Shown here one piece after another: positions 18,957 to 27,121 of a stretch of 34,507 nucleotides of DNA. The notes under the pieces were generated by a model, which made no database searches, was not told the origin of the DNA, and saw nothing but the letters and a program-made list of their open reading frames with translations. Source of the DNA: Sulfitobacter sp. HI0040. GTDB taxonomy: Bacteria > Pseudomonadota > Alphaproteobacteria > Rhodobacterales > Rhodobacteraceae. The first letter of the stretch is position 1; each line of letters starts with the position of its first letter. The translations under genes and the position numbers were made by a program. The DNA is taken from positions 1 through 34,507 of the forward strand of contig NZ_LWEX01000035.1 in assembly GCF_001634885.1 (NCBI RefSeq), written 5' to 3'.

Positions 18957-19748
18957 ATGAAAACCCGCATTGCCCTACTGGTGGGATCATTCCTGCTGTC
19001 TGCCTGCGTCGCGCCGGTCGCAAAAGCCGATTGCGTGGTGCTGCTGCATGGGCTCGCGCGGACCGAGACTTCCTTTGCCCTGATGGAAGCGGCCTTGGAG
19101 GCCGAAGGCTACCGGGTCGAACGCCCCGGCTACCCTTCCACGGAGGCGACGGTCGAGAAACTGGCGCGCAATACCGTACCGGCGGCGATCAATGCCTGCG
19201 GCACCGAAAAAGTCGATTTCGTGACCCATTCCATGGGCGGCATCCTTCTGCGCTACTGGGTCTCCGAAAACGATGCGTCACGCATTGGCCGGGTAGTCAT
19301 GCTGGCGCCGCCGAACCAGGGCAGCGAAGTGGTGGACGAACTGGACGACATCGCCGCCTTCGAATGGATGAACGGTCCGGCGGGCGCGCAGATGGCCACC
19401 GGGGCGGAGGGCTTGCCCGCCAGCCTTCCCCCGGTCACGTTCGAACTCGGTGTGATCGCCGGGTCACAATCGCTGAACCCCTATTTCTCCTCGCTGCTTC
19501 CCGGCCCCGATGACGGCAAGGTTTCCGTGGCCTCCACCAAGGTGGCGGGCATGAAGGATCATATCGTCTTGCCGGTGACGCATACGTTCATGATGAACAA
19601 CCCGCGCGTCATCGCCCAGACCATGGAATTTCTGAACAACGGGCGGTTCGATCGCAGCATGAACTGGATCGACGCGGTTCTCGAAACGCTGCAATGCCCC
19701 GAAGGGGGCTGCCTGCCGGGGGTGGACGCGCCGGATGGTCAGCCTTGA
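18957..19748 (+). CDS. Secreted alpha/beta hydrolase, lipase-like (possible lipoprotein)
   Basis: A 263-residue exported hydrolase. The N-terminus is a signal sequence with an L-S-A-C lipobox (Cys17), and there is also an A-K-A type I cleavage site at residues 22-24, so it may be a lipoprotein or a free periplasmic protein. The mature part resembles the PGAP1/triacylglycerol lipase group: [14 protein letters not shown], then [13 protein letters not shown] with Ser92 as nucleophile in [20 protein letters not shown], and a likely catalytic His in VTHTFMMNN. Four Cys residues outside the signal could form disulfides. ATG at 18957 is chosen because it begins the signal sequence; the longer frame runs back through the Nudix gene. 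Its stop overlaps the phnM start by 14 bases. Confidence 0.85.
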   Translation: MKTRIALLVGSFLLSACVAPVAKADCVVLLHGLARTETSFALMEAALEAEGYRVERPGYPSTEATVEKLARNTVPAAINACGTEKVDFVTHSMGGILLRYWVSENDASRIGRVVMLAPPNQGSEVVDELDDIAAFEWMNGPAGAQMATGAEGLPASLPPVTFELGVIAGSQSLNPYFSSLLPGPDDGKVSVASTKVAGMKDHIVLPVTHTFMMNNPRVIAQTMEFLNNGRFDRSMNWIDAVLETLQCPEGGCLPGVDAPDGQP

Positions 19749-20877
19749 TCTGATCGGGGCCGAGGTGCTGAGCCCCGAAGGCCTGCACCGGGGGGATCTG
19801 TCCATCGCCGACGGTTTGATCGCCGACGAGCGGGCGGGCCGTAGCGTCGATCTATCCGGTTTTCTTGTCCTGCCGGGCATCGTGGATCTGCATGGCGATG
19901 CTTTCGAGCGTCACATGGCGCCGCGCCGGGGCGCGATGAAGCAGATTGACGAGGGCCTCGTCGCAGCCGAGGCGGAGCTTGCGGCCAATGGCATCACCAC
20001 CGCCGTTCTCGCCCAGTTCGTCAGTTGGGAAGGCGGGTTGCGCGGCCCGGAATTCGCGGCCAAGGTTTTCGGCGCCATCCGCGATACCGGCCCGACCCTG
20101 CCCACCGACCTGCGGGGCCAACTCCGGTTCGAGGTCAATCTGCTCGATCTCTACGATGGCCTGCCCGACCAGATGACCGAATGGGGCGCGGATTACATCG
20201 TGTTCAATGATCACCTGCCGCACGACCGCCTGGCGGCGGGGCGCATGCCCAAACGGCTCACCGGGCAGGCGCTGAAGGCCGGGCGCAGCCCCGAAAGCCA
20301 TCTGAAGCTCATGCAGGATCTGCACGCGCGCCGATCCGAAGTGCCCATGGCGCTCGACCGGCTCTGCGCCATTCTGGCGGAGCGGGGCATCACCATGGGT
20401 AGCCACGATGACCGGGACGCCGACCAGCGCGCGGCGTGGCGGGCGCGGGGTGTGGGGATCGCCGAGTTCCCCGAAACGCTGGAGGCCGCCGAAGCGGGCC
20501 ATGCCGGGGGCGACGCCGTTTTGATGGGGGCCCCTAACGTGGTACGGGGCGGGTCGCACAACGGCAATCTTTCGGCGCTCGATGTGGTGATGATGGGCCA
20601 ATGCGATGCGCTGGCCTCGGATTACCATTACCCGTCCCCGCGCCGGGCCGCCCTGATGCTGGCCGAAAGCGGCGCGGTGGATTTCGCAACCGCATGGGGG
20701 CTGGTCTCTTCCGGGCCGGCGGGGGTACTGGGGCTGACGGATCGCGGTATTCTGAAGCCGGGGATGCGTGCCGACATTACTGTACTTGATGCCAGAACCA
20801 AGCGGGTCGCGGCGACGATTGCCGGAGGAAAGGTCACCTATATGGCCGGTGAGGTCGGCGCGCGGTTTTTGCGCTGA
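19735..20877 (+). CDS. phnM: Alpha-D-ribose 1-methylphosphonate 5-triphosphate diphosphatase (PhnM-like), orphan copy
   Basis: A 380-residue amidohydrolase-fold enzyme of the PhnM family. In the C-P lyase pathway PhnM releases pyrophosphate from ribose 1-methylphosphonate 5-triphosphate. Diagnostic stretches: [22 protein letters not shown] with likely metal ligands His53 and His60, [71 protein letters not shown], and [16 protein letters not shown]. The C-terminus with [17 protein letters not shown] closes the amidohydrolase beta-sandwich. ATG at 19735 overlaps the preceding lipase-like gene by 14 bases. No other C-P lyase gene (phnG-L) is nearby, so it is either an unlinked member of the pathway or has another substrate. 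It converges with purK with 12 bases between. Confidence 0.9.
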   Translation: MVSLDLIGAEVLSPEGLHRGDLSIADGLIADERAGRSVDLSGFLVLPGIVDLHGDAFERHMAPRRGAMKQIDEGLVAAEAELAANGITTAVLAQFVSWEGGLRGPEFAAKVFGAIRDTGPTLPTDLRGQLRFEVNLLDLYDGLPDQMTEWGADYIVFNDHLPHDRLAAGRMPKRLTGQALKAGRSPESHLKLMQDLHARRSEVPMALDRLCAILAERGITMGSHDDRDADQRAAWRARGVGIAEFPETLEAAEAGHAGGDAVLMGAPNVVRGGSHNGNLSALDVVMMGQCDALASDYHYPSPRRAALMLAESGAVDFATAWGLVSSGPAGVLGLTDRGILKPGMRADITVLDARTKRVAATIAGGKVTYMAGEVGARFLR

Positions 20878-20889
20878 TCCCGACGTGTC

Positions 20890-21963
20890 TCAGCCCGCTT
20901 CCACGATCCTGTTGACGTGACCCATCTTGCGGCCCTGCTTGACCTCGACCTTGCCATAAAGATGCAGCGCGGTGCGGGGTTCGGCGGCAAGCTCCGGCAC
21001 CCGGTCCATGTCTTCCCCGATCAGGTTCTCCATCACCACGTCGGCATGGCGCGATCCATCGCCCAGCGGCCAGCCCGCGATGGCGCGGATATGCTGTTCG
21101 AACTGGTCCACGGTGCAGCCATTCTGCGTCCAATGGCCGGAGTTATGCACCCGGGGGGCGATCTCGTTCACGATGAGGCCCTGCGCGGTCACGAAAAGCT
21201 CCACCCCCATGACGCCCACGTAATCCAGCGCATTCAGGATCCGCCCCGCAAGCAACACGGCATCCGTGCGCTGCACCATGCTCAGCCGGGCGGGGACGGT
21301 GGTGGTGCGCAAAATGCCCTCGCGATGGAGGTTCTCGCCGGGGTCATAGCAGGCGACGCGCCCGTCGAGCCCCCGCGCCGCGATCACCGACACCTCGTGG
21401 CTGAAGTCGACGAACCCTTCGAGCAGGGCTGGCGCGCCTGCCATGTCGGCAATCGCGCTCTCGGCGTCATCTTCGCTGCGCAGCCGCGACTGGCCCTTGC
21501 CGTCGTAGCCGAAGCGCCGCGTCTTCAGGATGGCGGGCGCGCCGATATCAGACAGGGCGGCCCGCAGCCCGGAAAGGTCATCGACGTGCGCAAAGGGCGC
21601 CACCTGCAGGCCGAGTTCCTGCAGAAAGGTCTTCTCGGTCAGCCGGTCCTGCGACACGCGCAGCGCCTCCCGGCCCGGGCGGATCGGGCGAAGTTGCTCG
21701 ATCACGTCCAGCGCTTCGGTCGGAATGTTCTCGAACTCGTAGGTGACGACGTCCACCGCCTCGGCAAAGGCGCGCAGCGCTGCTTCGTCATCGTAAGCGG
21801 CCTGCGTCACCGCGTGGGCCACGTCGGCCGCCGGGCACGCCTCGGCCGGTTCGAAGACATGGACCCGCAGGCCCAGTCGCGCCGCGGCGACGGCGAGCAT
21901 CCGGCCCAGCTGCCCCCCGCCGAGGATGCCGATAACGGCGCCGGTCTTCAGCGGTTCAGTCAT
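20890..21963 (-). CDS. purK: 5-(carboxyamino)imidazole ribonucleotide synthase (PurK)
   Basis: ATP-grasp enzyme (357 residues) that carboxylates aminoimidazole ribonucleotide with bicarbonate and ATP in purine synthesis. N-terminal [20 protein letters not shown], the phosphate-binding region [12 protein letters not shown], the signature [16 protein letters not shown] [29 protein letters not shown] and [15 protein letters not shown] near the end are present. The ATG at 21963 overlaps purE by 8 bases, so translation of the two enzymes is coupled; PurK hands its product to PurE. It lies at the end of the operon, converging with phnM. Confidence 0.97.
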   Translation of the reverse strand: MTEPLKTGAVIGILGGGQLGRMLAVAAARLGLRVHVFEPAEACPAADVAHAVTQAAYDDEAALRAFAEAVDVVTYEFENIPTEALDVIEQLRPIRPGREALRVSQDRLTEKTFLQELGLQVAPFAHVDDLSGLRAALSDIGAPAILKTRRFGYDGKGQSRLRSEDDAESAIADMAGAPALLEGFVDFSHEVSVIAARGLDGRVACYDPGENLHREGILRTTTVPARLSMVQRTDAVLLAGRILNALDYVGVMGVELFVTAQGLIVNEIAPRVHNSGHWTQNGCTVDQFEQHIRAIAGWPLGDGSRHADVVMENLIGEDMDRVPELAAEPRTALHLYGKVEVKQGRKMGHVNRIVEAG

Positions 21964-22444
21964 CGGTGGGGCTTTCAGGGATGGAGGCGCTCAGCGCCCT
22001 GCGCCAATCATCGAGCCGCTGGCCAAGCGCCTCATCCGACAGGGCAAGGATGCCCGCCGCCATCAGCGCGGCATTGGCCGCCCCCGCGCTGCCGATCGCC
22101 ATGGTGGCGACCGGATAGCCGCGCGGCATCTGCACGATGGAATAGAGGGAATCGACACCCGACAGCGCCTTGGTCTGGACCGGAACCCCGATCACGGGCA
22201 CCCGCGTCTTCGAAGCCATCATGCCGGGCAGATGCGCGGCACCCCCGGCGCCGGCGATGATCACCTGCAGCCCCCGGGCGACAGCCTCGCGCCCATAGTC
22301 CCACAGCCGGTCCGGCGTGCGATGGGCGGAGACGATCCGGGTTTCATAGGCAACCCCGAGTTCATCGAGCAGCAGTGCCGCTTCGCGCATGGTGGCCCAG
22401 TCGGATTGCGAACCCATGATGATGCCAACGGGCGGGGTGGTCAT
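21956..22444 (-). CDS. purE: 5-(carboxyamino)imidazole ribonucleotide mutase (PurE)
   Basis: Class I PurE, 162 residues, which moves the carboxyl group of N5-CAIR to give CAIR. The family motif [13 protein letters not shown] (8-20), the active-site region [10 protein letters not shown] and [54 protein letters not shown] are all intact. Class I PurE works with PurK, which is the next gene and overlaps by 8 bases. The promoter at 22480-22507 gives a leader of about 30 bases. No PurR box was recognised. Confidence 0.98.
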   Translation of the reverse strand: MTTPPVGIIMGSQSDWATMREAALLLDELGVAYETRIVSAHRTPDRLWDYGREAVARGLQVIIAGAGGAAHLPGMMASKTRVPVIGVPVQTKALSGVDSLYSIVQMPRGYPVATMAIGSAGAANAALMAAGILALSDEALGQRLDDWRRALSASIPESPTDD

Positions 22445-22479
22445 GCGGCGGAACCTTTCGGTGGGACGTCAGAGCGCGC

Positions 22480-22507
22480 ACTATAGTCAAAGCGAACCGG
22501 GGCGCAA
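22480..22507 (-). promoter_or_regulatory. Candidate promoter of purE-purK
   Basis: On the minus strand TTGCGC (22507-22502) and TATAGT (22485-22480) are separated by 16 bases, a good match to a housekeeping promoter. It lies in the 80-base gap between the purE start and the end of the DUF465 gene. Confidence 0.6.
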
Positions 22508-22524
22508 TGCGCCGCCGCGCCCGC

Positions 22525-22749
22525 TCAGGCGATGATATCGGGCGTCAGCCGGTCTTCGATCTGGGCGATCTTGTCCTTCAACCGCAACTTGCGCTTTTTG
22601 AGGCGCTGCAGCGTGAGCGGATCGGCCGTGCCGCGTTCGACGAGCGCGTGGATCGCATCATCGAGGTCGCGGTGTTCCCGCCGGAAAACCTCCAACTCGA
22701 CGCGCAGCACATCGTCATTCTTCATCGACAGGTCACTGGGGGCAGTCAT
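22525..22749 (-). CDS. DUF465 (YdcH) family small coiled-coil protein
   Basis: A 74-residue charged, mostly helical protein. The segment LEVFRREHRDLDDAIHALVE...DPLTLQRLKKRKLRLKDKIAQIEDRL is the DUF465/YdcH pattern, with 'H..LD..I' and 'L..LKk.KL.LKD.I' heptads that suggest an antiparallel coiled-coil hairpin. Function is unknown in all members. The start is uncertain: ATG at 22749 (MTAPSDL) and ATG at 22725 (MKNDDVL) are both possible and neither has a clear Shine-Dalgarno; a still longer frame runs into the hsp20 promoter and was rejected. It lies between purE and hsp20, divergent from hsp20. Confidence 0.82.
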   Translation of the reverse strand: MTAPSDLSMKNDDVLRVELEVFRREHRDLDDAIHALVERGTADPLTLQRLKKRKLRLKDKIAQIEDRLTPDIIA

Positions 22750-22814
22750 GCAAGGGTGATTCCGTTTGTCCCTGAAACCGTCAATATAAGCCCAACCGTC
22801 GCAATGGCATAGCC

Positions 22815-22843
22815 CTTGCACGGTTCCCTGCCGCACCCCATAT
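22815..22843 (+). promoter_or_regulatory. Candidate RpoH (sigma-32) promoter of hsp20
   Basis: CTTGCA (22815-22820) and CCCCATAT (22836-22843) are separated by 15 bases. This resembles the sigma-32 consensus CTTGAA - 13 to 17 - CCCCATNT, with a perfect -10 core. The predicted start near 22850 gives a leader of about 65 bases that contains two hairpins. A housekeeping reading (TTGCAC with CATATT) is possible. Confidence 0.55.
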
Positions 22844-22853
22844 TCAGTTCAGA

Positions 22854-22907
22854 CGGCTGCCGATCTCGGGGCCGAAAGACTTGACTGTCGCTTGACTTGA
22901 AAAGGAC
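22854..22907 (+). promoter_or_regulatory. Putative ROSE-like RNA thermometer in the hsp20 leader
   Basis: The leader can form two hairpins. The first is CGGC (22854-22857) with GCCG (22871-22874), extended inside by CCG (22860-22862) and CGG (22867-22869). The second masks the Shine-Dalgarno: GUC (22887-22889), a single bulged G (22890) and CUU (22891-22893) pair with AAG (22902-22904) and GAC (22905-22907). This contains U-C-G-C-U opposite AGGA, the core of ROSE thermometers (UYGCU with a bulged or G-G paired guanine). The start codon is at 22915, 8 bases after the masked AGGA. The pairing is seen in the sequence; the thermometer function is inferred. Confidence 0.5.
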
Positions 22908-22914
22908 GTGTCGC

Positions 22915-23328
22915 ATGACGAAACTGACGCTGGCGTCGTATCCCCATATGCTGGGGTTCGAGCAACTGGAGCGTGTGCTGCAACGCACCGCCAAGGCCGG
23001 AAACGAAGGTTATCCGCCCTTCAACATCGAACAAACCTCTGAACTGAGCTACCGCATCACGCTGGCCGTGGCCGGATTTTCGGAACAAGACCTCTCCATA
23101 ACGGTTGAGGATAGACAATTGGTCATACGGGGCCGTCAGGTCGACGACAGCGGAGACCGGGTGTTTCTACACCGCGGAATCGCCGCCAGACAGTTCCAGC
23201 GGTCCTTCGTTCTGGCGGATGGCGTCGATGTCGGAGAGGCCGTGATGGAAAACGGATTGCTGCATGTCGATCTCACTCAGGCCAAGCCCGAGTCGGTCGT
23301 ACGGACGATCAAGATCAGGAAAGGCTAG
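22915..23328 (+). CDS. Small heat-shock protein, Hsp20/IbpA family
   Basis: A 137-residue alpha-crystallin-domain chaperone that holds unfolding proteins for later refolding. MTKLTLASYPHMLGFEQLERVLQR, then PPFNIEQTSELSYRITLAVAGFSEQDLSITVEDRQLVIRG, FLHRGIAARQFQRSFVLADGV and the AENGLLHVDL-like MENGLLHVDL form the family core; the usual short C-terminal I-x-I/V motif is close to TIKIRKG. ATG at 22915 has AAAGGA 8 bases upstream, and this site can be sequestered by the leader hairpin described above. An RpoH-like promoter lies at 22815-22843. The DUF1150 gene follows after 4 bases, probably in one transcript, which ends at the terminator at 23581. Confidence 0.96.
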   Translation: MTKLTLASYPHMLGFEQLERVLQRTAKAGNEGYPPFNIEQTSELSYRITLAVAGFSEQDLSITVEDRQLVIRGRQVDDSGDRVFLHRGIAARQFQRSFVLADGVDVGEAVMENGLLHVDLTQAKPESVVRTIKIRKG

Positions 23329-23332
23329 GAAT

Positions 23333-23551
23333 ATGCATGAATTCGAAGCCCAGCAGAACGACCGTACCGTTTACGTGAAAACCATCGCGGTCACGGATCT
23401 GCCGCGCGAAGTGCGCGATCAGGCGGAAGGGCTGGAACAGCTCTATGCCGTCCACGATGCGCAGGGCCAGCAGTTGGCCCTCGTGGGGAACCGCAAGCTG
23501 GCGTTCCAACTGGCGCGTCAGCACGATTATGCACCCGTGCTGGTGCATTGA
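23333..23551 (+). CDS. DUF1150 family protein, co-operonic with hsp20
   Basis: A 72-residue protein of the DUF1150 family, found mainly in alphaproteobacteria. The pattern RTVYVKTIAVTDLPREVRDQAEGLEQLYAVHDAQGQQLALVGNRKLAFQLARQHDYAPVLVH fits the family, with the typical end 'NR..AF..A...DY.PV.VH'. Function is not known. It follows hsp20 with 4 bases between and uses an AGGA that overlaps the hsp20 stop, so the two are probably co-expressed under heat shock. That context suggests a role beside the small chaperone, which is inference only. The upstream in-frame start inside hsp20 was rejected because the conserved part begins here. Confidence 0.88.
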   Translation: MHEFEAQQNDRTVYVKTIAVTDLPREVRDQAEGLEQLYAVHDAQGQQLALVGNRKLAFQLARQHDYAPVLVH

Positions 23552-23580
23552 CGCCCCGCACGCTATGACAAAGAGAACAG

Positions 23581-23604
23581 AGGCCGCCTCCGGGCGGCCT
23601 TTTT
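23581..23604 (+). terminator. Rho-independent terminator of the hsp20 operon
   Basis: AGGCCGCC (23581-23588) pairs with GGCGGCCT (23593-23600) around a 4-base loop and is followed by a run of T to 23604. It is 30 bases after the DUF1150 stop. Confidence 0.9.
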
Positions 23605-23619
23605 CATAGCGGAGGGGCG

Positions 23620-24510
23620 ATGATCCTCGATTTCGACTGGGTGGATGCCTTTGCGGATGCGCCCTTTGGCGGCAATGGCTGTGCCGTCGTCCATGGCGGT
23701 GCGGCACTGCCGGAGGCGGTCTGCACGGCCTTTGTGCGGGAAACCTCGCTTGTGGAATGTACATTTACCGGGCCGTCGGAAAAAGCTGATCTGCGGGTGC
23801 GTTATTTCCTGGCGGACCGTGAAATTCCTTTCGCCGGTCACCCCACGATCGCAACCGTTGCCGCACTTGTGCACAGGGATCTCGTATCGGGCGATACGCT
23901 GATGCTCGAAACGGGGGCAGGGCTCGTCCCGGTAAAGGTCGAAGGCGATCTGATCACCATGACGCAACAGGTCCCCAGCTTCGGCCCGCGCGTACCGGCA
24001 GAACTCGTGGCAGCCGTGGGCGGGCTTGACCCGTCTGATATCCTCGGCGAGCCGCAGGTCGTCTCCACCGGCCTGCCCTTTTGTATCGCCGTGGTGAAGG
24101 ATCGCACCACGCTCGATGCGCTCCGCCTCGACCCAGAGGCATTGGAGCGGTTTCGCGGTCGTCTGGGCGACACGACCCAAACGCCGATGGAACCCTTCTG
24201 GGTCACGCTGGGGGGTGGGACGGAAGAGGGCGATACCTATTCCCGCCTGCTGCTGGCGCCGCCGAGCCCGCCGGAAGACCCCTTTACCGGCTCCGCCAGC
24301 GGGGCCATGGCCGCCTATCTCTGGGCCGAGGGCCTGTTGGACGGCCCCAAATTCATCGCGGAACAGGGCCACGGCATGGGCCGCCCGGGACGTGCGCAGA
24401 TCGAGGTGTTGGGCCCTCCGGATGCCATCACCGGCGTGCGCGTCGCGGGTAAGGGTCAGATCGTGATGTCAGGGCAGGTCCATCTGCCGGAACAGGGCGC
24501 GTACCGATGA
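23620..24510 (+). CDS. PhzF family isomerase/epimerase-like protein
   Basis: A 296-residue protein of the PhzF fold (two diaminopimelate-epimerase-like halves). PhzF itself isomerises trans-2,3-dihydro-3-hydroxyanthranilate in phenazine synthesis; most family members have no known substrate. Visible features: DWVDAFADAPFGGNGCAVV at the start, the probable catalytic glutamate Glu41 in VRETSLVECTF (PhzF Glu45 equivalent), GHPTIATVAALV, and the second-half signature EDPFTGSASGAMAAYLW with the glycine-rich loop. GGAGGGG precedes the ATG. No phenazine gene is present, so phenazine synthesis is not implied. Its stop overlaps the next gene (GT10) as ATGA. Confidence 0.92.
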   Translation: MILDFDWVDAFADAPFGGNGCAVVHGGAALPEAVCTAFVRETSLVECTFTGPSEKADLRVRYFLADREIPFAGHPTIATVAALVHRDLVSGDTLMLETGAGLVPVKVEGDLITMTQQVPSFGPRVPAELVAAVGGLDPSDILGEPQVVSTGLPFCIAVVKDRTTLDALRLDPEALERFRGRLGDTTQTPMEPFWVTLGGGTEEGDTYSRLLLAPPSPPEDPFTGSASGAMAAYLWAEGLLDGPKFIAEQGHGMGRPGRAQIEVLGPPDAITGVRVAGKGQIVMSGQVHLPEQGAYR

Positions 24511-25370
24511 CAGCCGATCCGGCCATCGCCATCGCGCCCTACGGCACAAGGTTCGGCAAGACCCTTGCGCAAATCCCGCTCGACGATTTGCACTGGCCCT
24601 TGGGTCGTCCCCCGCGACTGGCGCAGGGCCGGGTGGCGGATATGGCGCCCTTCGATCACCTGATCTGCTATCCCAAGACGAACATGCATTTCCTGCCACG
24701 GCTGGGGAGCCCTGCGCAGCTCTCGGTGATGGTGGTGGAACCGTCGATCATTCACGCACGACATCTGCGGTATCTGCGCTGGACACACCGGCGCTTCTTC
24801 CGGGTCTTCAGCTACAACGACGCGCTTCTGGGGGCGATCCCGAATGGCGTGCTGCTGCCCTTCGGCACGACATGGGTGGCGGAGCCTGACCGGGTCGATA
24901 CGACGAAATCGCGCCGCATGTCGTTGATTGCTTCGGCCAAGCGCGACCACGTGGGCCACCGACTGCGGCATGATATCGTGACGCGGATCCAGTCTGAAAA
25001 GCTGGACGTGGATGTTCTGGGACGGGGCTACGCGCCCTTCGACAGCAAGGCCGACGGGCTGGCCCCCTACAGGTTTTCTGTCATCATCGAAAACGTGCGG
25101 GAACGGAACTATTTCACCGAGAAACTGGTCGACGCCATCCTGTGCGAAACGGTGCCGATCTACTGGGGCTGTCCCAACATCGGCGACTTCATCGATCTCG
25201 CCTGCATGATCCAATGCGATAGCGAGGCGGAGGTTCTGGCGGCCATCAGGGATGCCGATAAGGCGACCTTCGACCGGCACATCGGCCCGCTGCGCACTGC
25301 CCGCGGGGCGGCGCTGCACTGGGCCAATCTGGAGCTTCGGGCCGCCACGGCACTGCGCGACAGCCTTTAG
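24507..25370 (+). CDS. GT10 family glycosyltransferase (alpha-1,3/4-fucosyltransferase-like)
   Basis: A 287-residue GT10 enzyme. The C-terminal donor-binding motif is clear: APYRFSVIIENVRERNYFTEKLVDAILCETVPIYWGCPNIGDFID (186-230), the GT10 hallmark 'y.F.i.fEN....dYvTEKl..al..g.vPvy.G'. GT10 enzymes transfer fucose from GDP-fucose to surface glycans, usually alpha-1,3 or alpha-1,4. There is no transmembrane segment or signal, so it should act on a cytoplasmic or membrane-attached acceptor such as an LPS or capsule precursor. It begins inside the PhzF stop (ATGA), so translation is coupled to that gene. No GDP-fucose or polysaccharide gene is near, so the acceptor is unknown. It is at the 3' end, 11 bases from the convergent sat-cysC. 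Confidence 0.85.
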   Translation: MTADPAIAIAPYGTRFGKTLAQIPLDDLHWPLGRPPRLAQGRVADMAPFDHLICYPKTNMHFLPRLGSPAQLSVMVVEPSIIHARHLRYLRWTHRRFFRVFSYNDALLGAIPNGVLLPFGTTWVAEPDRVDTTKSRRMSLIASAKRDHVGHRLRHDIVTRIQSEKLDVDVLGRGYAPFDSKADGLAPYRFSVIIENVRERNYFTEKLVDAILCETVPIYWGCPNIGDFIDLACMIQCDSEAEVLAAIRDADKATFDRHIGPLRTARGAALHWANLELRAATALRDSL

Positions 25371-25381
25371 CAGGGCGCGGG

Positions 25382-27097
25382 TCAGGCGCGGATCAACCCC
25401 ATGCTTTCGAGCTTCAGCAGCACTTGGTGGGCGCAATTGTCCACGTCGACGTTTTCCGTCTCCACCCGCAGTTCGGGGTTTTGCGGCTCGTCATAAGGGT
25501 CCGAGATGCCGGTGAATTCCTTGATCTTGCCTTCACGCGCCAGCTTGTAGAGACCCTTGCGGTCCCGGCGTTCGCATTCCTCGATGGATGTCGCCACATG
25601 GACTTCCACGAAGGCACCGAAGTTCTCCACGTCTTCGCGCACCGCGCGTCGGGTGGTGGCATAGGGCGCGATGGGCGCGCAGATGGCGATACCGCCATTC
25701 TTGGTGATCTCGCTCGCCACATAGCCGATGCGCCGGATGTTGAGGTCGCGGTGCTCCTTGGAAAAGCCCAACTCGCTGCTGAGGTTCTTGCGCACGATGT
25801 CGCCATCCAGCAGCGTGACAGGCCGGCCACCCATTTCCATCAGCTTGACCATGAGGGCATTGGCGATCGTGGATTTGCCCGAACCCGAGAAACCCGTGAA
25901 GAAAACGGTAAATCCCTGCTGGCTGCGCGGCGGACGGGTCCGGCGCAGTTCCCGGACCACTTCGGGAAAGGAGAACCACTCGGGGATCTCCAGCCCTTCC
26001 TGCAGGCGGCGGCGCAGTTCCGTGCCGGAGATGTTGAGGATGGTGACGTTGTCGCGGTCCTCGATCTCGTCCGCGGGTTCGTATTGGGCGCGTTCCTGCA
26101 CATAGACCATGTGTTTGAAATCGACCATTTCGATGCCCATTTCCTCCTGATGCTCGCGGAAGAGGTCCTGCGCATCATAGGGGCCATAGAAATCTTCCCC
26201 GGCGGAGTTCTGGCCGGGCCCGGCGTGGTCGCGCCCCACGATGAAATGGGTGCATCCGTGGTTCTTGCGGATGAGCCCGTGCCAGACCGCTTCGCGCGGG
26301 CCTGCCATGCGCATGGCAAGGTTCAGCAGCGACATGGTTGTGGTGGCCGAAGGATATTTGTCCAGCACGGCTTCATAGCAGCGCACGCGGGTGAAATGAT
26401 CCACGTCGCCGGGCTTGGTCATCCCAACAACGGGGTGGATCAGCAGGTTGGCCTGTGCTTCGCGCGCGGCGCGGAACGTCAGTTCCTGATGCGCACGGTG
26501 CAGCGGGTTGCGGGTCTGGAAGGCCACGATGCGACGCCAGCCCAGCTTGCGAAAATAAGCACGCAATTCGTTCGGCGTATCCCGCCGCGCCTTGAAATCA
26601 TAATGCACCGGCTGCTGGATGCCCGTCACCGGGCCGCCCAGATAGACCGCGCCCGCCTGATTGTGCAGGTAGTTGACGGCCGGATGCTTGTCGTCGTCCG
26701 CGCCAAAGACCTTCTCCGCCTCGCGCTTCTTGTCCGGCGTCCAGCGGTCGGTCACCGTCATGGTGCCGAGAATCACGCCCTCCTGATCGCGCAGGGCGAT
26801 GTCCTGCCCGATTTCCAGCTTGGCCGCGAAGTCTTCGGAAACGTCCAGCGTGATCGGCATCGGCCAGAGTGTACCGTCCGCCAGCCGCATGTTGTCCACG
26901 ACGCCGTTGTAATCCTCTTCGCTCAGAAAGCCTTTCAGCGGGTTGAACCCGCCGTTCATCAACAGCTCCAGATCGCAGATCTGGCGCGGCGTCAGGTCAT
27001 GGCTGACCAGTTGGCCGGCTTCGTTCTTCAGCTTTTGCGCACTCTCGTAGGAGACATAGAGTTCCGGGATCGGGGCAAGGTTGCTCAACATGCTCAT
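25382..27097 (-). CDS. Bifunctional sulfate adenylyltransferase / APS kinase (Sat-CysC fusion)
   Basis: A 571-residue fusion that carries out the first two steps of sulfate assimilation: ATP sulfurylase makes APS and the kinase phosphorylates it to PAPS. The N-terminal domain (to about 385) has QTRNPLHRAHQE with the QTRNP and HxxH-type residues (194-203) and GRDHAGPG (288-295). The C-terminal kinase domain has the Walker A GFSGSGKST (402-410) and DGDIVRKNLSSELGFSKEHRD. ATG at 27097 is preceded by GGAAA; another ATG two codons later is possible. A longer frame with a rather different N-terminus was rejected. CysC at the C-terminus of Sat is typical of Rhodobacterales and some eukaryotes. Confidence 0.97.
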   Translation of the reverse strand: MSMLSNLAPIPELYVSYESAQKLKNEAGQLVSHDLTPRQICDLELLMNGGFNPLKGFLSEEDYNGVVDNMRLADGTLWPMPITLDVSEDFAAKLEIGQDIALRDQEGVILGTMTVTDRWTPDKKREAEKVFGADDDKHPAVNYLHNQAGAVYLGGPVTGIQQPVHYDFKARRDTPNELRAYFRKLGWRRIVAFQTRNPLHRAHQELTFRAAREAQANLLIHPVVGMTKPGDVDHFTRVRCYEAVLDKYPSATTTMSLLNLAMRMAGPREAVWHGLIRKNHGCTHFIVGRDHAGPGQNSAGEDFYGPYDAQDLFREHQEEMGIEMVDFKHMVYVQERAQYEPADEIEDRDNVTILNISGTELRRRLQEGLEIPEWFSFPEVVRELRRTRPPRSQQGFTVFFTGFSGSGKSTIANALMVKLMEMGGRPVTLLDGDIVRKNLSSELGFSKEHRDLNIRRIGYVASEITKNGGIAICAPIAPYATTRRAVREDVENFGAFVEVHVATSIEECERRDRKGLYKLAREGKIKEFTGISDPYDEPQNPELRVETENVDVDNCAHQVLLKLESMGLIRA

Positions 27098-27121
27098 GGG
27101 GTTTCCAATCTGGTCCGACAC

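Noticed and set aside
19852..20628. A 258-codon minus-strand frame opposite phnM
   Set aside because: Shadow of phnM; no start signals and no recognisable motifs.
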